DNA of 64,000 nucleotides from Sinorhizobium sp. B11 (GCA_039725955.1 CP091033.1:1116001-1180000), one strand, 5' to 3'; counted from the first letter of the stretch, positions 1 through 8,724 are shown. Notes: a model not told the origin generated them from the letters alone. Made by a program: numbers and translations.

Positions 1-347
1 GCGAACGTGACCGCTTGATTGATGCTGTTGAATGAGTTGATCAGGTCGCGCTGAGCGATGAACAGGCCATCACCCTTGGCGTAGAAATTTACTCTTCCGC
101 CGACGGCCGACTTCGAAACCACACCCTCTTTGGCAAAAGGAACACCCAGGATGTCGGCGGCTGTGACCTCGTCGATCTCATGTTCCTCGAACCGATGTGC
201 AAGCACGTCGAAAACCCCGTGCGAAAGGAGGAAGGCTACGTCCTCCAATGAGAGGGTATGTCCCTTTGCAAATACCTTTCCCCCGACAGCAAGTCGGTGT
301 CCGAGCATCATCCCGGTGGCCAGTTTCGTCTCAAACCTGCCGAACAT
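1..347 (-). CDS. Molybdopterin-binding / MocA-like protein, N-terminal part (runs off window)
   Basis: Only the first 115 codons are present; the reading frame is open to the window edge. The start ATG at 347 follows a GGGAGAG ribosome site. The N-terminus (MFGRFETKLATG, then GHRLAVGGKVFAKGHTLSLEDV) resembles the opening of the fused molybdopterin-binding/CTP:molybdopterin cytidylyltransferase proteins that mature the Mo cofactor of xanthine-dehydrogenase-family enzymes. The gene lies directly downstream of the XdhC pair on the same strand, which fits a role in inserting cytidylated cofactor into the IorAB-type enzyme. The catalytic domain is outside the window, so the name is inferred from the N-terminus and context. 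Confidence 0.65.
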   Translation of the reverse strand, partial: MFGRFETKLATGMMLGHRLAVGGKVFAKGHTLSLEDVAFLLSHGVFDVLAHRFEEHEIDEVTAADILGVPFAKEGVVSKSAVGGRVNFYAKGDGLFIAQRDLINSFNSINQAVTF

Positions 348-362
348 ATTCGCTCTCCCGCG

Positions 363-1043
363 TCATATTTTGGATCGCCTATGAGCGATGATCTCTGCAA
401 GGATGGCGACGGCGATTTCGCCTGGCTCCCTCGCGCCGATGTCGAGGCCGATCGGGCCCCGAATGCGCTCAAGAAGCGACTGTTCGAAACCCTCCGCTCG
501 GAGGCGCTCCATTCTCGCAACGTGGGTTCTCGAACTACCGAGGGCACCGATATAGAAGCTACCGGCCCTCAGAGCTTTCTCGACAGCCGGATCGTCGATT
601 TTCGGGTCGTGACTCAGGGCAACGATCGCGGTGTTGGCATCGACTGATAATTCTTCGAACGCTTCATCGGGCCATGCTGGAAGCACGACGACACCGGGGA
701 AGCGGTCCTCGGTTGCGAAAGCCTCCCGCGGATCGATAACGATGGTCTCCATCCCCGCCCGGATCGCCATAGGTGCCAATGACTGTGCGATATGGACTGC
801 GCCGATTATCAAGAGCCGGATCGCGGGACGATGCACATTCAGGAAATATGGAATACCGTCGATCTCGGTTCTGGAGGAAAGTCCGTCCGTCAGGGCGCGG
901 CGTGCAGCTTCGGCGACCGCACCGTCGACGCAATCGGCAGCTCTTAACAATTCCTGGCTTCCTGTGACGAGATTGATGATCTCAACCACCGGAATCCTGT
1001 GTGCCTTCGCCGAGTTGAGTGCGGTGACGAGACTTAGGTCCAT
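363..1043 (-). CDS. XdhC C-terminal (Rossmann) family protein
   Basis: Cofactor-insertion chaperone half for a molybdenum hydroxylase. The protein (226 aa from ATG 1043) has the XdhC_C Rossmann-like pattern: LLIIGAVHIAQSLAPMA near residue 75-90, VIDPREAFATEDRFP, VALSHDPKIDDPAVEKAL, YIGALGSSRTHVARMERL, and RIRGPIGLDIGAREPGEIAVAILAEI at the end. A longer frame opens upstream, but the ATG at 1043 overlaps the stop of the preceding gene as TGATG, the usual sign of translational coupling. XdhC proteins bind Moco and hand it to the large subunit. Here the two XdhC halves are separate genes, as is common in rhizobia. Confidence 0.85.
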   Translation of the reverse strand: MDLSLVTALNSAKAHRIPVVEIINLVTGSQELLRAADCVDGAVAEAARRALTDGLSSRTEIDGIPYFLNVHRPAIRLLIIGAVHIAQSLAPMAIRAGMETIVIDPREAFATEDRFPGVVVLPAWPDEAFEELSVDANTAIVALSHDPKIDDPAVEKALRAGSFYIGALGSSRTHVARMERLRAEGFEQSLLERIRGPIGLDIGAREPGEIAVAILAEIIAHRRSKI

Positions 1044-1351
1044 CAGTTCAGCCTCGATACGAATACTGATATAGTACCGCCACACGAGAGCCCGACGCGC
1101 CACGCTGTTTCGTTCGCAACGCCGAACTCGATAAGCCTAGCTTCGCCGCTGCCAATTACGTCTATTGCCTCGAGGACAACCGCGCCCTCGACGCATCCGC
1201 CTGAAACCGATCCTTCGAAATTCCCTTGGTCATCGATGACCAATCTGCTCCCCGCCGGCCGGGGCGACGAACCCCATGTGCTTACGACGGTTGCGATAGC
1301 CACTCCTCTCCCTGAACGGTGCCATATTTCGGCGGTCTCCAATGGATCCAT
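1043..1351 (-). CDS. XdhC N-terminal (CoxI-like) family protein
   Basis: 102-residue XdhC/CoxI N-terminal domain: STWGSSPRPAGSRLVIDDQGNFEGSVSGGCVEGAVVLEA is the family signature (GSSPRPxG followed by GSVSGGCVE), ending in a GLSCGGTISVFV strand. The ATG at 1351 is preferred because GAGGA lies about 9 nt upstream; a GTG five codons earlier (1366) overlaps that site. It is the third gene of a minus-strand operon with cytochrome c and iorA and is coupled by overlap to the next gene. Expected role: Mo-cofactor maturation and insertion for the IorA/IorB enzyme. Confidence 0.85.
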   Translation of the reverse strand: MDPLETAEIWHRSGRGVAIATVVSTWGSSPRPAGSRLVIDDQGNFEGSVSGGCVEGAVVLEAIDVIGSGEARLIEFGVANETAWRVGLSCGGTISVFVSRLN

Positions 1352-1388
1352 TTGACTATTCCTCACGCAAGAATTTGATCATTGAAGG

Positions 1389-1838
1389 TCAGGCCGATGC
1401 TGAGTGGATCGCTTCCCGAATCCGGACGTATGTGCCGCATCTGCAGATGTTGCCTGCCATGGCTTCGTCGATCTCAGCGTCGGTCGGCTTCGGGTTGGCG
1501 GCGAGCAGAGACGTTGCCGACATTATCTGTCCTGACTGACAGTACCCGCACTGAACGACTTCTTTCTCGAGCCAGGCGGCCTGGACCTTCGCACCGATTT
1601 CCGTCTTGCCCACGCCTTCGATCGTCGTGATCGTCTGGCTGTCAATCATATCCATGGTCGTCTGACATGCGCGCACGGCCACGCCATCTATATGGACCGT
1701 ACAAGCGCCACACTGGGCAATGCCGCATCCGTATTTGGTACCTGTCATGCCGAGGATGTCGCGCAGCACCCAAAGGAGCGGCATTTCATCCGGGGCATCG
1801 ACCTGATGCGTTTCGCCATTAATAACGAGGCTTTTCAT
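1389..1838 (-). CDS. 2Fe-2S subunit of isoquinoline 1-oxidoreductase-type molybdenum hydroxylase (IorA-like)
   Basis: 149-residue small subunit with two 2Fe-2S sites. The plant-type ferredoxin ligands are C38, C43, C46 and C58 ([16 protein letters not shown]...RAC); the second cluster uses CGYCQSGQI and [14 protein letters not shown] near the C-terminus, all intact. The start MKSLVINGE at 1838 is preceded by GGAGCGGAAAG; the longer open frame upstream has no family similarity. It should pass electrons from the molybdopterin subunit to the cytochrome c encoded 23 bp upstream. The only matching large subunit in the window is the broken copy 22 kb away at 23363-25511. Confidence 0.93.
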   Translation of the reverse strand: MKSLVINGETHQVDAPDEMPLLWVLRDILGMTGTKYGCGIAQCGACTVHIDGVAVRACQTTMDMIDSQTITTIEGVGKTEIGAKVQAAWLEKEVVQCGYCQSGQIMSATSLLAANPKPTDAEIDEAMAGNICRCGTYVRIREAIHSASA

Positions 1839-1861
1839 CTTTCCGCTCCTCTGGTGCCGGA

Positions 1862-2239
1862 TTAGTGGACAGTGAGTGTTTTCAGGTAGGCAATGACATC
1901 GGCGCGATCCTGATCCTTCTGGATCGACACGGTCATTCGGGTGCCCTTTACGACGCCCGAAGGCGACTTGAGGAATGCGTCCAGCGTAGCCTCGTCCCAC
2001 GTCAGGCCCGATGACTTCATCGCTGCCGAATAGCCGTAGCCATCTGCTGTTCCGGCTGGACGATCGACGACCCCAAAGAGCCCCGGGCCAACCTTGCTCT
2101 GCTCGGTCGTGGCGTGACAGGCGCTGCAGCGTGCGAAGAGCTTTTGGCCTTTCTCGGGGTCACCATCAGCCCACGCGCTCGAAGCAGGAAGCGCGATCGC
2201 CACCCAGACGAGCGTCAAAAGACAGAATTGTTTCCTCAC
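1862..2239 (-). CDS. Secreted class I cytochrome c
   Basis: 125 aa with a Sec signal peptide ([24 protein letters not shown]) followed by one heme-attachment motif CSACH (C38-C41-H42) and a KGTRMTVSI segment that supplies the axial methionine, then [11 protein letters not shown], the usual C-terminal helix of c2/c-552-type cytochromes. Periplasmic single-heme electron carrier. It is first in the operon with iorA and xdhC, so it is most likely the electron acceptor of the IorAB-like dehydrogenase, as in alcohol/aldehyde dehydrogenase relatives that feed the respiratory chain. Confidence 0.92.
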   Translation of the reverse strand: MRKQFCLLTLVWVAIALPASSAWADGDPEKGQKLFARCSACHATTEQSKVGPGLFGVVDRPAGTADGYGYSAAMKSSGLTWDEATLDAFLKSPSGVVKGTRMTVSIQKDQDRADVIAYLKTLTVH

Positions 2240-2431
2240 CGTATCCTCCGTTGAAAAAGCAGTGACCCGGTGGTGCTAAATTGCTCCACCGGGTGGTTGC
2301 TAACGCGCGGCCTCGTGCTGCACGCCTGATCCTGGAAATCCGACAACCCGTCGGGTAGCGCCTCTACGGCCAACCACTCGCCACTTTGCACTGGCGCGCC
2401 GGACACCCTGTTTCGCCAGAGCCCCATGCGC

Positions 2432-2986
2432 CTATACCGCCATCGCGGATTCAGACGACTGTGCGAGCCTCGACCAAGAATGGGGGACAGCGGCGACGCC
2501 GGTTCCAATCGTATGGCGTCGCCGCCAATTCAAAGGCGTCACACCGACCAGGCGTTTGAACACCTTTGAAAGATGAGCCTGATCGCTCAGACCGCATGCC
2601 TGTGCGATTTGGCTTAGGGGTTCGTCCGTTGACGTGATGAGGAATTTGGCGGCTTCGATCCGTCGTGCAAGAACGTAGTCGTAGGGAGACTTGCCGAACG
2701 AAACTTTGAAGCCCTTGGAAAAGCGGCTTGCGCTAAGCCGAACCTGCGCCCCGAGCTCCTGCACCCTTATGCAGCATTCGACGTTATCGTCGATGTACCG
2801 CACAATCTTGTTTTTTTGCCATTCGGCCAGGCCGGCAACCGTCCTACCTCGGGGAAGCGTCGGTGCCCTAGCGGGGACTAGCGCCGGCGTTGGGAAATGC
2901 GCCGTGAGGCCATGCGTATTCAAACTCCACACTACGGCCTGATTATTGATCGGACGCAGTTGAGCGGATGAGATTTGGTTTTGCAT
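2432..2986 (-). CDS. AraC-family transcriptional regulator (short)
   Basis: 184 aa. Residues about 55-155 form an AraC DNA-binding domain: VRLSASRFSKGFKVSFGKSPYDYVLARRIEAAKFLI, then the second HTH (PLSQIAQACGLSDQAHLSKVFKRLVGVTPLNWRR). The N-terminal 50 residues match no ligand-binding domain that I recognise, so this is a minimal AraC protein. It sits upstream of, and on the same strand as, the cytochrome c/iorA operon (about 190 bp gap), so it may control it. Its promoter region carries the 10-bp-phased TTAA operator at 3043-3070, in the same orientation relative to its start as the copy in front of the alpha/beta hydrolase. Confidence 0.88.
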   Translation of the reverse strand: MQNQISSAQLRPINNQAVVWSLNTHGLTAHFPTPALVPARAPTLPRGRTVAGLAEWQKNKIVRYIDDNVECCIRVQELGAQVRLSASRFSKGFKVSFGKSPYDYVLARRIEAAKFLITSTDEPLSQIAQACGLSDQAHLSKVFKRLVGVTPLNWRRRHTIGTGVAAVPHSWSRLAQSSESAMAV

Positions 2987-3042
2987 TGGCGTAACTCGTT
3001 GCTTCGGATGCCATGAAACCTAGTCTCGGCATTCGGCGCTAA

Positions 3043-3070
3043 GCGAGTTAAGCGATGTTAAGTCTGATTA
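3043..3070 (-). promoter_or_regulatory. Phased TTAA direct-repeat operator, copy 1
   Basis: A 28-bp site in the AraC/SDR divergent gap with TTAA or TTA at 3048, 3058 and 3068, exactly 10 bp apart, plus a TTAC at 3077. Read on the minus strand it ends about 56 nt before the AraC start. It matches 22 of 28 positions of the reverse complement of 7023-7050. Head-to-tail half-sites repeating once per helical turn are how OmpR/PhoB-type winged helices bind; the window encodes one such protein between the two copies (4210-6990). The repeats are seen directly; the binding protein is inferred. Confidence 0.65.
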
Positions 3071-3196
3071 GCGTTGTTACGGTTTGTGTGGTGGCCGCAC
3101 GCTGCCCAATCTTACAATACTGGTGTCGCCCGTTCGCATATCGCGGCTTGATGGGCGAAGCTCGGAATACGCTTCGTTGCTGTTGTTCTGAAGGAA

Positions 3197-3973
3197 ATGC
3201 CAGTGCCAGAATTGTCCGACGACAACTTACGCCCGCTTGCAGGCCGGGTGGCGCTTATAACCAACGCTGACAAAGGGGTTGGACGCGCAACCGCCAAACT
3301 GCTTGCCGTGGCGGGGGCCGACCTGGCGCTGACAGTTGATACTGATGAGTTGTCTCCCGACTTTATCACCGAGCTACAACTGGTCGGTGGACGGGTCATG
3401 ACCTTCGAGTGGCCAAACGCCGGATCGAGCGTCGAATGCACCCGCCTGGCGCGAAGCGTAGTCTCTTCAATGGGGCGTATCGATGTTTTGATCGCCAACG
3501 CTCACCATCGCGCCCATTGGCAGGTCGATGACGTAGATATGGACGAGGACGCGCTTGAAGCACAGTATTCAGGCACCGTGCTGGCTATGTCGGCTCTCGT
3601 TCGGGCTTCCGTGCGTTTTATGGAAAACGGAGGACGAATAATCGCCCTCAGTGCCAGCCTCGCCGACAGGGTCGGAGCTCCGGGCTTAGCGGACTACGCG
3701 GCCACGAGAGCGGCGATCACGGCTTTCTGTCGTGGTGCAGCGCACGATCTCGGGCCCAGAGGGATCAACGTCAACGTGGTCCAGATTGGATCGATCCAGG
3801 TCGATCTCGCCGAGGCGTCGAGTGAAATGCTCGAAGCCGAGAAGCAAGCGAACGTCCTTAAACGCTTGGGAACGCCGGAAGAGGTCGCGCAGGCGATCCT
3901 TTTCCTCGCCGGGCCCAACTCCTCGTTCATCACCGGAAGCGTTCTAAACGTTGACGGTGGATACAACGCCTAA
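3197..3973 (+). CDS. SDR-family protein with degenerate catalytic motifs
   Basis: 258 aa with the overall layout of a short-chain dehydrogenase: a beta-alpha-beta start (VALITNADKGVGRATAKLLA), VLIANAHHR, a serine strand (IIALSASLADRVG), YAATR, PRGINVNVVQIGSI and the C-terminal ITGSVLNVDGGYNA. Several hallmark residues are altered. The first glycine of TGxxxGxG is Asn, NNAG reads NAH, and the YxxxK catalytic lysine is Arg (YAATR). It is therefore either a weak enzyme or a non-catalytic binding protein. Start ATG at 3197 follows AAGGA. It stands downstream of operator copy 1 and upstream of the NB-ARC regulator gene. Confidence 0.85.
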   Translation: MPVPELSDDNLRPLAGRVALITNADKGVGRATAKLLAVAGADLALTVDTDELSPDFITELQLVGGRVMTFEWPNAGSSVECTRLARSVVSSMGRIDVLIANAHHRAHWQVDDVDMDEDALEAQYSGTVLAMSALVRASVRFMENGGRIIALSASLADRVGAPGLADYAATRAAITAFCRGAAHDLGPRGINVNVVQIGSIQVDLAEASSEMLEAEKQANVLKRLGTPEEVAQAILFLAGPNSSFITGSVLNVDGGYNA

Positions 3974-4209
3974 GGACAACCTGACCCCACATACGCTCAA
4001 TGGTTCGTTGCATAAACTGACCGGTTGGTCTATCTCCGCGATAAGACCAAACGCGAGCCTGACGTGGGAAAAGACTGCCTACCAACTACTCCTGCCCGTG
4101 CTTTTCGTGCCGAGCCTTCACTTGCGACTGCGCCGCTATGCGGCTGCGTTCGCGGTCTTAGTTCTCTGCGCGCGCGTCGCTACAGCCTCAATGTGGCCGG
4201 GTATCTCCA

Positions 4210-6990
4210 ATGACCGTACTAAGGTTTGGACGGTTCGAGTTGGATACTGCCCAGCGTAAGCTGTCGGAATCCGGAAACGCTCTTCAGCTCGGCGGAAAGG
4301 CGTTCGACATACTGGCCGTCCTTGCAAAATCGGCAGGGGAAGTGGTCAGCAAGGAGACTTTGCTCGCTGCGGTATGGCCGGACACGACTGTAGAAGAAGG
4401 CGCGCTCCGCGTGCACCTCGTCACCCTGCGAAAACTGCTCGGCGACCGGACTAGCGGAAGATACATCGAGAACGTGCCGGGTAGAGGCTATGTTTTCGTC
4501 ATGCCCGTCGAGGGCCCCGGTGTCGAGTCGAACAGTCAGCCGGCAGCCAAACCCCATGTTTTGCAACAAAGTTTTCCTCGACTGACTGAAAGGCTCATCG
4601 GTCGAGACGAATTCGTGGCGGAAACCGCGGCTTTGCTTTCGACCAACCGTCTGGTGACAATTTCGGGCGCTGGTGGCGTCGGAAAGACCTCTGTGGCGCT
4701 TGCCGCTGCCGAAATCGTAAGTGCGAGCCGCGAGGTTTTGTTCATCGATCTTGCCGCTCTGAGTGAGGAAAGGCAGATCGCGCCAACGTTGGCCAGCCGT
4801 CTCGGGCTGAGTGTCGTTGTCGACAACGCGGAGCATGCGGTCCTCGAAGCTTTGTCGGGGCGCGACCTCCTCCTATTGTTGGACAACTGCGAACACGTCA
4901 TCGCTAAGGCGGCTGTCATCGTCGAAGAAATTCTCGCGACCGCCAGGAAGGTAAGCGTGCTTGCCACAAGCCGCGAACCCCTGCGCATTGGCGGTGAAAG
5001 AATACGGCAGCTACCGTCCCTCCCAGTGCCTCCGGAAGACAGTCCGCAATCGTCGTTGCTGAAGTATCCCGCCGTAGAGCTGTTCGTTGACAGAGTAATG
5101 TTGTCTTCCGAGTTGGAGGACTTCAAAAATCCCGAAACACTGGCGGCGGCGGCGTCTATCGTCCGCCGTCTCGACGGCATCCCGCTGGCTATCGAACTTG
5201 CTGCATCCGGTGTCGCCAACCTTGGCCTCACACATCTCATCGGATCGCTGAGTGACCCTCTAGCGGTATTAAGAAGGGGACGCCGAACAGCCCCTCCAAG
5301 GCAACAAACTCTACGAGCTACGCTCGATTGGAGCTTTGATAGCCTCACCGACAAGGAACGTCTTCTGTTTGAATACTGCGCGATGTTCGCCGGCGCGTTT
5401 TCGACCGATGCCGCGTTGACGCTCTGCAAGGGCGTGATGCCGGAGGAGGATTTCTACGAAGCTTTTGACGGCCTGTTCTTGAAGTCGCTTTTCTCGGTTA
5501 GCGGCGGCGACGGCAAATATCGACTTCTCCAGACGACGAGAAGCTACGCTCTGGACAAGGTCAAAAGAGGCACTCAAGGCAGTGTTCTGCATGCGGCCCA
5601 CGCGGACTATTGCGAAAAAGCGCTCGCCAACGCCGCTCGTGACTGGCCCACACTCGTTACCGCCGATTGGATGCGCCTCTATGCCGATCTCATCCACGAG
5701 ATTCGAAGCGCGATCCACTGGTCATTTGAGACGCCAGAAACTACCGAACTGGGAATGCGTCTTGCCGCCAATTCCAAGATTCTCTGGATTCAGCTCGGAT
5801 TGATGAACGAGCAGATACAGGTTCTCGACGAAGCCCTTAAACACATGCCGGGATCCAAGCACGAGGGTACGGAAATCGAGCTTGACCTCCGTCATTCCAA
5901 AGGAAGCGCGCTCTATCACGCGCAGGGGCTCTCTAAGGACGACGATGCACTCCACGAAATTGACCGCGCGATAGAGATTGCGACTGACATCGGGAATCTG
6001 GGCAAGTGCATCCAGGCAAACGCCGCGAGAACGGCCCTCCTCAGCTCGCACGGTAGATACCGGGACGCCATCGACGCCGCACTTGCGCTGCGCGAAAAAA
6101 ATCCACAGCTGCCATCTCATATGTTCAGCGGTATGCTTGAACACAACTATTTCTTTCACGGTGATTTCGTCCATGCACGAAGCGAGCTAGCGGGCTCACT
6201 TGACGATGGCAGCGGATCCCTACGGCGAACCGCGAATGCCGGACTTGGTTTCGACCAACGGATAGTCGGCCTAGCGGTCCTGGTGTTCGTGGACTTTTTC
6301 GAGGGGAATATCGCCACCGCGATGGATCGGCTTGAGGCGTCGGTACGCGAAGCTGAGGATTTGGGGTATTCGATCGCTTCGTGCCTTCTCCTGATGCTGA
6401 GCGCTTTTCCGATGGCAACACTTGCGGGCCGACCTCGCCAAGCGGCTGAATATATCGACAAAGCAGAAGGCCTAGCAAAACAGCAGAGGCTCATCCGTTG
6501 GCAGCAGTGGATTTCTTCCTATCGGAACGGGCTATTTGGCGATGACAATCTTAGCGGCCTGGAGAAGGAGCTCTCCGTTGCAGCGGCGCTAAGGCTGGAA
6601 TACTACATTGTCATCGCCGGTGAGCGCGCTCGGAAAACCCACATCGAGCGTGCCCTCCAGGGTGACGCCGGTTGGTGTCGTCCTGAGCTACTTCGCTTGT
6701 TGGCAATCGCCGAGTTTCCGACAAATCCGGAGCTTGCGAGGAAAATCGCCACGGATGCGGTGACACTCGCGCGCAAAATGGCAGCAACGTTCTGGGAACT
6801 ACGCTGTCTGATGACAAAATACGAGCTATCGCCGCGCTCCGATCAACCCCGTATCGTCGATGATATCGAGGTCGCAATCGGCAAATTCGAACCGGGAAGC
6901 AAGACCGCCGATCTCGATCGAGCAACGGACCTGGTACGTTTGGCCCCTTGCCGCAACGGTCTAACCTTCGAGAGCGATTCCGCTTCCTAG
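4210..6990 (+). CDS. Winged-helix / NB-ARC-type ATPase transcriptional regulator with TPR-like C-terminus
   Basis: 926 aa. Residues 1-97 are an OmpR-type winged helix (LRFGRFELDTAQRKL, ALQLGGKAFDILAVLAK, VVSKETLLAAVWP, then ENVPGRGYVFV). Residues about 130-450 form a STAND/NB-ARC-like ATPase: Walker A SGAGGVGKTS near 152-161, LLLLLDNCEHVI as Walker B, VLATSREPLRIGGE, and a GIPLAIELAAS GxP motif. The remaining ~450 residues are helical and TPR-like. This architecture (SARP/MalT-like ATPase switch) usually couples ligand binding to transcription activation. Genes on either side carry the same phased TTAA operator, which suits a winged helix binding head-to-tail repeats. No operator copy is seen in its own upstream region. 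Confidence 0.9.
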   Translation: MTVLRFGRFELDTAQRKLSESGNALQLGGKAFDILAVLAKSAGEVVSKETLLAAVWPDTTVEEGALRVHLVTLRKLLGDRTSGRYIENVPGRGYVFVMPVEGPGVESNSQPAAKPHVLQQSFPRLTERLIGRDEFVAETAALLSTNRLVTISGAGGVGKTSVALAAAEIVSASREVLFIDLAALSEERQIAPTLASRLGLSVVVDNAEHAVLEALSGRDLLLLLDNCEHVIAKAAVIVEEILATARKVSVLATSREPLRIGGERIRQLPSLPVPPEDSPQSSLLKYPAVELFVDRVMLSSELEDFKNPETLAAAASIVRRLDGIPLAIELAASGVANLGLTHLIGSLSDPLAVLRRGRRTAPPRQQTLRATLDWSFDSLTDKERLLFEYCAMFAGAFSTDAALTLCKGVMPEEDFYEAFDGLFLKSLFSVSGGDGKYRLLQTTRSYALDKVKRGTQGSVLHAAHADYCEKALANAARDWPTLVTADWMRLYADLIHEIRSAIHWSFETPETTELGMRLAANSKILWIQLGLMNEQIQVLDEALKHMPGSKHEGTEIELDLRHSKGSALYHAQGLSKDDDALHEIDRAIEIATDIGNLGKCIQANAARTALLSSHGRYRDAIDAALALREKNPQLPSHMFSGMLEHNYFFHGDFVHARSELAGSLDDGSGSLRRTANAGLGFDQRIVGLAVLVFVDFFEGNIATAMDRLEASVREAEDLGYSIASCLLLMLSAFPMATLAGRPRQAAEYIDKAEGLAKQQRLIRWQQWISSYRNGLFGDDNLSGLEKELSVAAALRLEYYIVIAGERARKTHIERALQGDAGWCRPELLRLLAIAEFPTNPELARKIATDAVTLARKMAATFWELRCLMTKYELSPRSDQPRIVDDIEVAIGKFEPGSKTADLDRATDLVRLAPCRNGLTFESDSAS

Positions 6991-7022
6991 CTCGGTGCCG
7001 ACCGTTGTCGAGCGGCTATCCG

Positions 7023-7050
7023 TAATTCAACTTAACACTGATTAACTCGC
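7023..7050 (+). promoter_or_regulatory. Phased TTAA direct-repeat operator, copy 2
   Basis: Upstream of the alpha/beta hydrolase. TTAA occurs at 7032, 7042 and 7062 with TAA at 7023 and 7052, giving about five half-sites spaced 9-10 bp. Its reverse complement matches copy 1 (3043-3070) at 22 of 28 positions. It ends 68 nt before the ATG at 7119, comparable with the 56 nt between copy 1 and the AraC start. Candidate binding site for the winged-helix regulator encoded immediately upstream (4210-6990). Confidence 0.65.
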
Positions 7051-7118
7051 GTAACGGCACCTTAATCGGCACTTTCCTTCGCACCACCAGGGACGCGATT
7101 TCAAGGAAAGGATGCACG

Positions 7119-7949
7119 ATGTCCGTCAAGCTCGAAGAAGCCGAAACAAGATATGTCGAGGCATACGGGGTTCGCTACGCGTACCGCCGGCTGGGAACCG
7201 CAACCGGAACCCCGCTAATTCTCCTGCAGCATTTTACCGGAACAATGGATTCGTGGGATCCGGCCGTTGTGAATGCTCTAGCCGCGGATCGCCCTGTTAT
7301 CGTTTTCAACAACGCGGGTGTCGGCACATCCGGAGGCAAGACGCCTGATAACGTCGACCAGATGACAACCGACGCCGAGAGCTTCATTGCAGCGCTTGGC
7401 TTCGAGAAGGTCGATCTCCTCGGCTTTTCCCTTGGCGGTTTCGTGGCGCAGCTGATGGCCGCTCGACCAGCCGTCAAGGTTCGCAAAATCATCCTTGCCG
7501 GCACTGCGCCCAAGGGTGGCGAGGAACACTTGATGCAGGTCGTCGAGGAAGCCTTCGCTCAAAACGCCGATGACGTTCGCCTTCCGCTGTTCTTCACGCC
7601 TTCGAAGGAAAGCCAGACTGCGGGCCAGGCATTCATCGACCGCGCCACTGTCCGTACGGATCAGCGCGATCCGGAGAGCCAGGAATCCGTGAGCAATCCG
7701 CAAGCCGCCTCCATCATCGGATGGTGCGCGGACAAAGACCCCGGCCATAAGTCGTTGAAAGCGATCAAACAGCCGACGCTCATCATCCACGGCAGCGACG
7801 ACACGATGTTCCCCTCCATCGACGCGTACGAGATGTTCAAAAACATGCCGAACGCAACGCTCGTTTTATACCCGGATTCCGGTCACGGCGCGCTGTTCCA
7901 ATACCCCGAAACGTTCGTCGCCCACGTCCAACACTTCCTGAACACCTAA
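7119..7949 (+). CDS. Alpha/beta-fold hydrolase
   Basis: 276 aa hydrolase of the haloperoxidase/epoxide-hydrolase-like group. LILLQHFTGTMDSWDP provides the oxyanion region, GFSLGG near residue 104 is the nucleophile elbow, IIHGSDDTMFP supplies the acid and DSGHGALFQ the catalytic His. No signal peptide, so cytoplasmic. AAGGAAAGG precedes the ATG at 7119. A 276-nt leader after the regulator gene carries the phased TTAA operator. The following gene starts 23 bp after its stop, so the two form an operon. The substrate cannot be told from sequence. Confidence 0.88.
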   Translation: MSVKLEEAETRYVEAYGVRYAYRRLGTATGTPLILLQHFTGTMDSWDPAVVNALAADRPVIVFNNAGVGTSGGKTPDNVDQMTTDAESFIAALGFEKVDLLGFSLGGFVAQLMAARPAVKVRKIILAGTAPKGGEEHLMQVVEEAFAQNADDVRLPLFFTPSKESQTAGQAFIDRATVRTDQRDPESQESVSNPQAASIIGWCADKDPGHKSLKAIKQPTLIIHGSDDTMFPSIDAYEMFKNMPNATLVLYPDSGHGALFQYPETFVAHVQHFLNT

Positions 7950-7972
7950 ACAACACAACCACGGAGACGAAA

Positions 7973-8692
7973 ATGCCCTCCCTCGTCGAGAAAATCATTG
8001 CCGCTCATGGCGGCTTGGAGAATTGGAAGAAGTACACACGCCTCACGGCACATCTGAAGCAAGGTGGCGTTTTGTGGCCCCTTAAAGGACACCCCGGCCA
8101 GCTCGATGAAACCAACGTGGCGGTCGGTCTCGGTGAGGAGTGGACTTCTCACGACCCTTTCAGCGCCGATGGCAAGGTGACACGGTTTGAGCCGAAACTG
8201 GTCCAGATCAAAGATGCACAGGGAAAGGTTGTCGAAGAGCTCAAGGATCCACGCTCGTCCTTCGCCGGCCACACGTTGGAAACTCCTTGGTCCGACCCGC
8301 AGCTTGCGTATTTCGCGGGCATTGCCATGTGGACATATCTGAACATGCCATTTCTCCTTGCTGCGCCCGGCGTCGAAACGGAAGAAATCGGCGAGTGGGT
8401 GGAGAACGGCGAGACTTGGCAGCGGTTGAAGGTCACGTTCCCCTCGAGTATCGCCACACACAGCACCGTGCAGACACTCTATGTGGACGACAACGGCCTC
8501 CTCAAGCGGCACGACTATGACGTCGAGATTGCCGGAAATACGCCCGGTGCACATTACATTGGCGGCTATAAGGAGTTTCAGGGGCTTATGTTCCCCACGG
8601 AGCGTCGCATCTTCCCCCGACAGCCGGACGGAAAATCGATGGCGGAGCCTCTGGTCGTCTCGATCGATCTCTCCGATATCCGTCTTTCGTAA
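7973..8692 (+). CDS. Conserved hypothetical protein, partner of the alpha/beta hydrolase
   Basis: 239 aa, no signal peptide or membrane segment. Begins LVEKIIAAHGGLENWKKYTRLTAHLKQGGVLWPLKG and continues as a strand-rich protein (YVDDNGLLKRHDYDV, GGYKEFQGLMFPTERRIFPRQPDG). The layout recalls LolA-like open beta-barrels that cradle a hydrophobic ligand, but I see no diagnostic motif and leave function open. GGAGACG precedes the ATG. It shares a transcript with the hydrolase and ends at a strong hairpin (8699-8722), so it is the last gene of the regulated unit. Confidence 0.75.
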   Translation: MPSLVEKIIAAHGGLENWKKYTRLTAHLKQGGVLWPLKGHPGQLDETNVAVGLGEEWTSHDPFSADGKVTRFEPKLVQIKDAQGKVVEELKDPRSSFAGHTLETPWSDPQLAYFAGIAMWTYLNMPFLLAAPGVETEEIGEWVENGETWQRLKVTFPSSIATHSTVQTLYVDDNGLLKRHDYDVEIAGNTPGAHYIGGYKEFQGLMFPTERRIFPRQPDGKSMAEPLVVSIDLSDIRLS

Positions 8693-8698
8693 AGTAGC

Positions 8699-8724
8699 AG
8701 GCGCGGGCAACAACCCGCGCCTTT
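8699..8724 (+). terminator. Rho-independent terminator
   Basis: Nine-bp perfect stem AGGCGCGGG / CCCGCGCCT around a CAACAA loop, followed by TT, 7 nt after the stop codon of the 7973-8692 gene. It closes the hydrolase operon. Confidence 0.8.

Noticed and set aside
4219-6494. Long minus-strand open frames inside the NB-ARC regulator gene
   Set aside because: Antisense shadows: low-complexity Arg/Ser composition, no ribosome sites, and the plus-strand protein has clear domains throughout.
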